A stretch of DNA of 64,000 nt from Helicoverpa zea. Taxonomy: Eukaryota; Arthropoda; Insecta; Lepidoptera; Noctuidae. Position 1 is the stretch's first letter; each line of letters opens with the position of its first letter. The translations under genes and the position numbers were made by a program. The stretch lies in NCBI RefSeq assembly GCF_022581195.2, contig NC_061454.1, forward strand, positions 7,316,001 to 7,380,000, written 5' to 3'. This document shows, one piece after another, positions 57,863 to 64,000 of the stretch. Under the pieces are notes generated by a model. The model ran no database searches and was not told where the DNA came from. It saw only the letters and a list, made by a program, of their open reading frames with translations.

Positions 57863-60349
57863 TAGGTGTAATATAAGATGCTTATGTTTTTTTGTTGTAG
57901 ACGGGTAGATTCACATTTGTAGATCTATCCAGAGTTTTGTTAACCGTCACCCTTCACTTATACCTCTCATACATAGAAACATCGTGATGTTATGAGGGCT
58001 GTATTTGAAACAATTTTCTTAAACTCTATATCTTACCTCGGTTTCACATGAGGGGTTTTAACACTTGCTTAACTGTAAATTCCTTATAGCTAAAATCGCA
58101 GTTCTCATATCGAGGCCACTCTGGTCAATAAGAGTGATGCATTAATTACAATACTATAGTGGTAGATTTATCAAATTAACTCATTGCATTGCCATCTGCA
58201 TAACCAAGAAATAATATTTGTACCGGTATGTGTAGGTACATCTATTGTCAAAAGCTGAACTACTTTACCGTTCACGAGTCGAAATGGATTTAGCAGTGTG
58301 GTTTATGGTTGAAAGATGATGTCAGCGTTATGCATTACATCATCTTTTGAACAGACCAGACGTTAACCACGGCTTCTTCATTCTAGTTTTATTGCAGTCA
58401 AATGGAATTGTATCCTTTAGCAACATGTGTATCAGAACCTGTTATAGTCATTCAGTTTGTCATTTTCAGAAGTGCTTTTACATACCTACCTATTTTGTTA
58501 AACATGACATAATTCTCGGTGCAGGTACTTATCTACCGATTGGTATAACCTACAACGTATTCAACTGTCTAACGGAAGCTTTTAATGTTGGCATAAGCTT
58601 TAAAGCTAAAAATGGTAACAATGGTCTATGTGTGGAAAAAATACCTAGATCTAAACGTGATTAAGATACATTTTCAGAAAAGCAAAGTATGTAGGACCGT
58701 TTGTAGCACTTGGAACTAGACAAAATGTAGGTATGTTAGCTTTAAATGTTTAAACACGATCTCAATTTATGAAGTATCAAATTCAAACGTATCAAATAAC
58801 GACGTTGTTAAATGCATGACAGCGCAATGCAATAGAATGGAGCTCAACGCCTTACTAGTTTTTAAACGATATTGCACCGTTGGAACTACCTAAGTTTTAG
58901 AGCACGGGAATAGAATGATTTATCCTCACAATTTAGATTGTTTTCAATTAGTCATAGTAATATCGTGCTTATCATATCAAAATATTAATAGAGTTCATGC
59001 AATGACCTAAATGCGTCTGTTGTTGGACACTTCTCACAATGCAATTGCTTAATGTACTGAGATACTTTCGGCGTTCTGCTGATTCACCAGATCTTCGGAA
59101 AGTTTATAAAATTATGTTTAGAAATAAGGGACTTAAATTAATGTACAGCACATTTAATATTATAGTCAGCTACCGAATCGATAAATTGAAATGATTGCAT
59201 TTGTAAACAATCTTTCTACATGGTTCTAGTGTGACTTGCCCGCAGAAGAGGGGGCTGCAAACTATTTATAGAACAAATATAGGTACCTACCTACTTTGAT
59301 TTTTGTAAATGAATCCTTAATACTATAGGTATTATAGATACGAAAGCAAATCTGTTTGTCTGTCACGTTTTTACGCCAAAACTGCTGACACTATTGAAAT
59401 GAAATTGATGAATGAAGTCAAAAACAACGAAGTTAATATTCCTAAGTACTCAATATACCCAGATACGGAAGTTGCTAATTTCGTGCCATTTTTTAACAAC
59501 TATTGTTTTCCTGTAAAATATGTTTTTAATTTAAATATTTCATAACTGTGCAGCTGTGCAGTTCAGGGTTGAGTAATGTGCTGGTGTAGTACATGGCTTC
59601 CGGACGAAGCGTGTGTGGGAGGCATGTCGTCCTCTGTAGCATTGGCGGCTCGATCTATACATGCGTGTGTTTCACCAATATCCAGTAACAAAACATTACA
59701 ATCGATTCAAGGGAGACCATAACCGACCTTGCTGTCCGGCTTACCTAGGCAATTGTATCAGCTACTTGTTACTGCTTTGAAATGTGTAGGTATATTATAT
59801 TTCCACCTAACACATGTTTCTATTAGTGTTACACATTAGGTCACATTCAATTCCTATTTCACAAGTAAGTGCTTACTTAAGTAATTACGTACGTAACATT
59901 TAGCAGACCAGCTGCGTCTGCGTCTATGAGAAATCGTTCAAAAATATTTACGTTATTGGGAAAGCAAATAAATACGTAATGGCTTCTCCTATTACAAAAG
60001 CTCCCATAATATTCTCTGATGAATTGCGGTAAATTGGTTAGAAGTGGACCTATGCTTGCGAGTCCGTGAGCGCCTTTCGTGCCTTCAGTGCTTTGCCTAG
60101 TAAACCAAAGACTGCTTGAAAAATTATGAAAAAAAAATTGATGGTACTTATACACTATCAAAGTAGAGTCAGGTTTTTGTAGAGGCGCACGATGCTAACT
60201 TCTTAGGACTGTAATCATTTTTTTTCCATACCTAATTATTACATGACAACAAAATATACTGCTAGCACATGATTATAAAATGGGTGAGTCATTGGTTGCA
60301 ATTCAAGGAACAGGCTGGATAAACAATCATTGCAGTGTCCAAGGCGATA

Positions 60350-60432
60350 ACGACCATTCGCACATCCCGCAGCCCGCGCCCGCACCCCTGCCGCTTCCCC
60401 GCACCCCGCGCCCCGCTTGCCATCCACGTGTA
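60350..60432. promoter_or_regulatory. Isolated GC-rich patch, candidate promoter or first exon
   Basis: About 80 bases of C-rich sequence (CCCGCAGCCCGCGCCCGCAC and similar) in AT-rich surroundings upstream of the collagen gene. It might mark the collagen promoter or 5' UTR, but no initiator, ATG or donor was convincing. Confidence 0.2.
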
Positions 60433-62094
60433 TGACAATCGAACGCAATATACTATACACTCTCGTATTACTTTTCTATTTTATTTGCTTCAAGCTAAAT
60501 TTAACTTAGACCCACGGTACTGTCCACTAGTGTCCACGTAGACCGCACATCGTCCTTACGCACTAATCAAGAATCGAATCTGTATCCACAGAGGGTGGCA
60601 AACTGACATCGCGTTTGGCGTTTGTACCTATATTTGTAGGTAATTAACGATGCTTCGTCAAATAGTGTGATGTGAATGGTGTTAAGTTTATTTTTCACGT
60701 GTTTCTAAGTACACTCACCACTTTAGAGAAAATTGTCTAAGATTTTAAGGGACTAACTTTGACATTTTCATTCAACGCTGAAACTTTTATTATAATAAAT
60801 CATTTATTTGCCTGAAATATGATATGGTATGAAATATTCTTACTAATTATCATAATCTTCTCTACAGATCAAAGTATCTGTCTGCCGCACTTTCACGCCA
60901 TATCACTGAACTTATTTGGTTTGTAGAGCCTAGGTACTTATACCGATTTTGGTATGGACATGGATCTTTAACCCTAGTATAAAGCTCATTACAACATACA
61001 TACAACGTAACTACATACCTATAAATATCAAGTTCTGCGTGGTCAGTAGTCACTGATGTAAATAGACCATTACTATCTCATTATATCTAAGTTTCAAATA
61101 GTTCCCGAGATTCCGCAACAGTCACTAAATGTGAAACAGTAATTTATGATGATTTTGTAGAAATTCCTGCAAATATTCTTGGTAACTTGCAGCTACTTAT
61201 TCATAAATGGCCATGAATCGAATAATGACAAACCGAATTTATTCACGACGGATAGTCACGCAGATTCTTTTTTCAGCAGAACGTTTCACATTGCAAGGAA
61301 AATCAATTAGTAGTTCAATATCGTTAGTTATTTTATGATTATGACGCAGGTATTATAACTAACACTGTTCGTGTACCTATTCTTAGACAAGCTATTAATT
61401 AATATTATTGTAACTATGTCAAAAGTAAAAAACCGGAGCATACTGTTGAGATTTACGAGCATTTACCGGAATCTGGTGACCCGTCGGCTCATAAACGCGT
61501 TCCCGATATACGCCCGGAGCGCGGCTCGCGACACGCATGCATGCCACAGCTTTGTATACCGGCAGTTTCCTTTGTAGCCGATCGCGATACCAAAATGTTA
61601 CACTTATCGTATAATAACATTGATAGGTACCTATACAATTTTTTTGTTTTTAATTATGAAACAATAATTGTTAAAGACTGTTTCTTTTTATGCGACTCCA
61701 TTACTTAACCCAAGAGTTTGTTCTGAAAAACTATACCAGGATGAACCTGGTTTAAGGGCATCTAAGGAATAGTTGTTCCGGTAAATTGTACCGATGAGTC
61801 GAATTCCAGCCTCCTTCGCTAACTAACGGTCGCGGTCGCCGTCCCAAGTCACACAAGTGCAGCGCGGAGCTTTTTCAGGGCGACTGTAAGACTGTAAGCT
61901 TTATGACAGTATGCAATATGTGCAGCTTTGAATCACTTTGAAGCGACCGCGCGTTCGGGAATCATATTTCAGTGTTTCTTCAAAATTTATGTTCAACACA
62001 TGTTTTGTATTTATGTACCTAGGTATTTAGTACCTACTTACTTATTTCATAAGAAGGAATTTATCAATCCCTGGATGTTTTCTATGTAGAAAGG

Positions 62095-62330
62095 TATGAA
62101 TGAATGAAATGCGTTTATTCACGCGTGTGACACTGCCTTACAAAAAATAAATAAAAATAAACATTAAAATCGTTAGAAATAAGAAACAAAAGACGAATTA
62201 CAATTACAATACAGTAATGGGAAATATGTGTCACACCCCACGTGAAACGGCCCTCGCTCAGCATAATGCTGAGACCCTATACGGGCAAAAGCCTCGGCGC
62301 TGATTTTCAGCGAGAGCCGGTACTTACCTA
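62095..62330 (-). repeat. Probable retroelement fragment
   Basis: Starts AATGAATGAAATGCGTTTATTC followed by an A-rich run (an inverted tail) and contains GCTCAGCATAATGCTGAGACC and GCTGATTTTCAGCGAGAGCC, both self-complementary. Layout fits a 3' end in reverse orientation; family not named. Confidence 0.4.
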
Positions 62331-64000
62331 GATATTCTAATAAAGTCTTACAAATCACTGCTATTGTTTAATATTTTAGTCTTGCAACATTAATCATCGT
62401 GGGTAGCAGTTTCTCAACTAGCATCATACTGTCAGCGACCCGCGCTAAATATAAACTAGGAATATAGCTGCACATTCAACTGGCTTTTGTTACAGTACTG
62501 AAACTATTGACCTATTTCACTTTACTGGAAGTAAGCAATAACTTTCAGTGCAACGCTCGCACCATAAAACCGAGTCGTGAGTAATCGAACTGCCGACTTG
62601 CAAACACTGGAAACTAATGAACCTAACTCATACCTTGTCTCAGTTGCAGCTGAATTTATTTATACGAGAACTACATAGGAGAAAGTGTTTGTCGCGCTTT
62701 CAAGCTAAAATTACTGAACCAATTTAAATACAATTTGGTACAGAGATAGTCTGCCCTTAGCCGGGACGCTTTTGATGTGGGCAACAGTTTCTGAAATGAG
62801 TACGTCGAAACAAACACACAAACTCTTCATTTTTTTATTCTTATCGATCAAGTCCTAGTGTCAGAGTTTTCTAAGATGCGCCTGACAGGGCATTTGGGGC
62901 CTAGGAGGTGTCTTCAGCTATTGTTGTGTATAGAGCATCCTGATGTACTTATGGACATGCCTACGTACGCAGTTTACATACTGTAAATAAATTATTAGGA
63001 AGACAGGATCATCGAGCCTTAACATTGTCCCTACATTATTTTAAAAGGGTGCCGAAGTACATATATTATGATTAGGTACCTATTTAGATTAAATAACTGC
63101 TTCATTTTATTCAAACCGTTCGTTAAGTTAGAGTGTACCTAAATGAGTTATCCTCAATATCTCCATTGGTCTTAGTAGTGGACAAGCATAAAAAAACTGC
63201 AATGTGTGAATCAGTTGCCTAACCAACTGCACAAATATATATTCTTCGTAGGTAATACCATAGTCAAGCGGAGTTATCAACAAAAAAAATTAGGAATATG
63301 GAATAGTTCAGTTTGGGTTCAATGTTCTGTAGCAGCCGACGTCACGGTGATAAAAGAGGAACTCATGAATGAGCTCGTGCATTGACAGGGCGACTCACCC
63401 CGGAATAGTATAAACGTTGACCGGCCGACTTTATCAAAACAAAATGTTGTATTTATATAATGTAAGCAAGAAGCAAGTGCCCCACCTTTAACATGCTGAT
63501 AAAAAAGAAATGACGGACTAAAATTGAAAATATCCTTTGCCTTATTTGCTCTTGATGGATTTGTTTTACTGAATAGTAGGCTGTATAATATAAATTATAC
63601 CTATAGAAGTAGGCATTTAAGTGTTCTGTTATCTGTTGTCGTGAAGTTTATCACCGCGACACACAAAACCTTATATTATCAGCTACAGATACGAATTCGT
63701 GGGAGTTATGTTATTATTTCGGCAATAATTGCAAAAATTCTGTTTTATACATAACGACAAGTTGATAGCAGCAGCTTCCTGTCGCTTTGATAACAGATGC
63801 TGGTGTTATGTCGCGGCCCCGTTTTTAAAGCTTTGTCAATGGAAGTTGATTTTGACCCAATTTCAAAACGTTTGATAGTCCGCATCCACGATCTAAATTT
63901 TGCGCATGTAGCCGTATGCTGTCCGTGATTCGCGGAATTAGTGCTTCCTAACGGGATATGAGCCATATATTAGATATGTATAATTAAAGCTGACATTATC

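Larger units (their letters stand above)
57865..64000. other. Long stretch without a supported gene
   Basis: AT-rich DNA, probably collagen IV intron 1 and/or intergenic. Repeat-like pieces occur at about 59340-59420, 60860-60910, 62095-62325 and 62670-62810. The open frames present (for example 58347-58664) have no recognisable family, codon pattern or splice context. No signal-peptide exon could be identified. Confidence 0.4.

Noticed and set aside
58347..58664. 105-residue frame
   Set aside because: No family resemblance, no splice or promoter context, and composition typical of chance frames in this region.
61371..61577. Short plus-strand frame, 68 residues
   Set aside because: No recognisable motif and no supporting context; likely chance.
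1..64000. CRISPR arrays, bacterial operons, ribosome binding sites
   Set aside because: None present; gene structure is that of an animal nuclear genome.

Overview
This window comes from an insect nuclear genome, almost certainly a moth (Lepidoptera). The evidence is AT-rich DNA, small exons with GT-AG introns, insect-type gene content, dispersed repeats that look lepidopteran, and several inverted-repeat transposons inside introns. There are no bacterial-type operons, tRNA genes or CRISPR arrays.

Layout. (1) 166-2507 (+): 3' part of NOL10, a nucleolar WD-repeat protein of small-subunit ribosome assembly. (2) 3335-5984 (+): a nine-exon seven-transmembrane protein of the insect gustatory receptor type. 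(3) 6969-21300 (-): a near-complete NALCN (Drosophila narrow abdomen) sodium leak channel in about 34 exons, with EEKE filter residues. (4) 22164-39122 (+): WDR35/IFT121, an IFT-A retrograde ciliary transport subunit in 22 exons. It starts head-to-head with NALCN and appears to lack an internal segment. (5) 23565-27728 (+): nested in WDR35 intron 2, a three-exon gene for a 772-residue transposase-derived protein with zinc-binding Cys pairs, a helix-turn-helix, an intact DDE triad and a C-terminal SWIM zinc motif. (6) 41299-42086 (-): selenoprotein T homologue with Cys in place of selenocysteine. (7) 43847-45658 (+): PITHD1. (8) 47005-56303 (-): a type IV collagen chain lacking only its signal-peptide end, with a complete NC1 domain and an unusual arginine-rich tail. 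(9) 56304-64000: no convincing gene, probably collagen intron 1 or upstream DNA, with an internally deleted mariner.

The genes do not form a pathway. They are independent metazoan genes: ribosome assembly, chemosensation, neuronal leak current, ciliary transport, ER redox, a PITH-domain protein and basement membrane. Introns hold many short inverted-repeat elements (flanking TTA, TAA or TTAG), a long foldback element, a LINE fragment and two SINEs that share a body but carry different polymerase III heads (tRNA-like and 5S-like).

The best candidate for something undescribed is the nested DDE/SWIM gene. Next are the missing WDR35 segment beside a LINE fragment, the alternative NALCN C-terminus, and the SINE head exchange. 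Exon boundaries were placed by eye from splice signals, reading phase and remembered family sequence, so single-base errors are possible.
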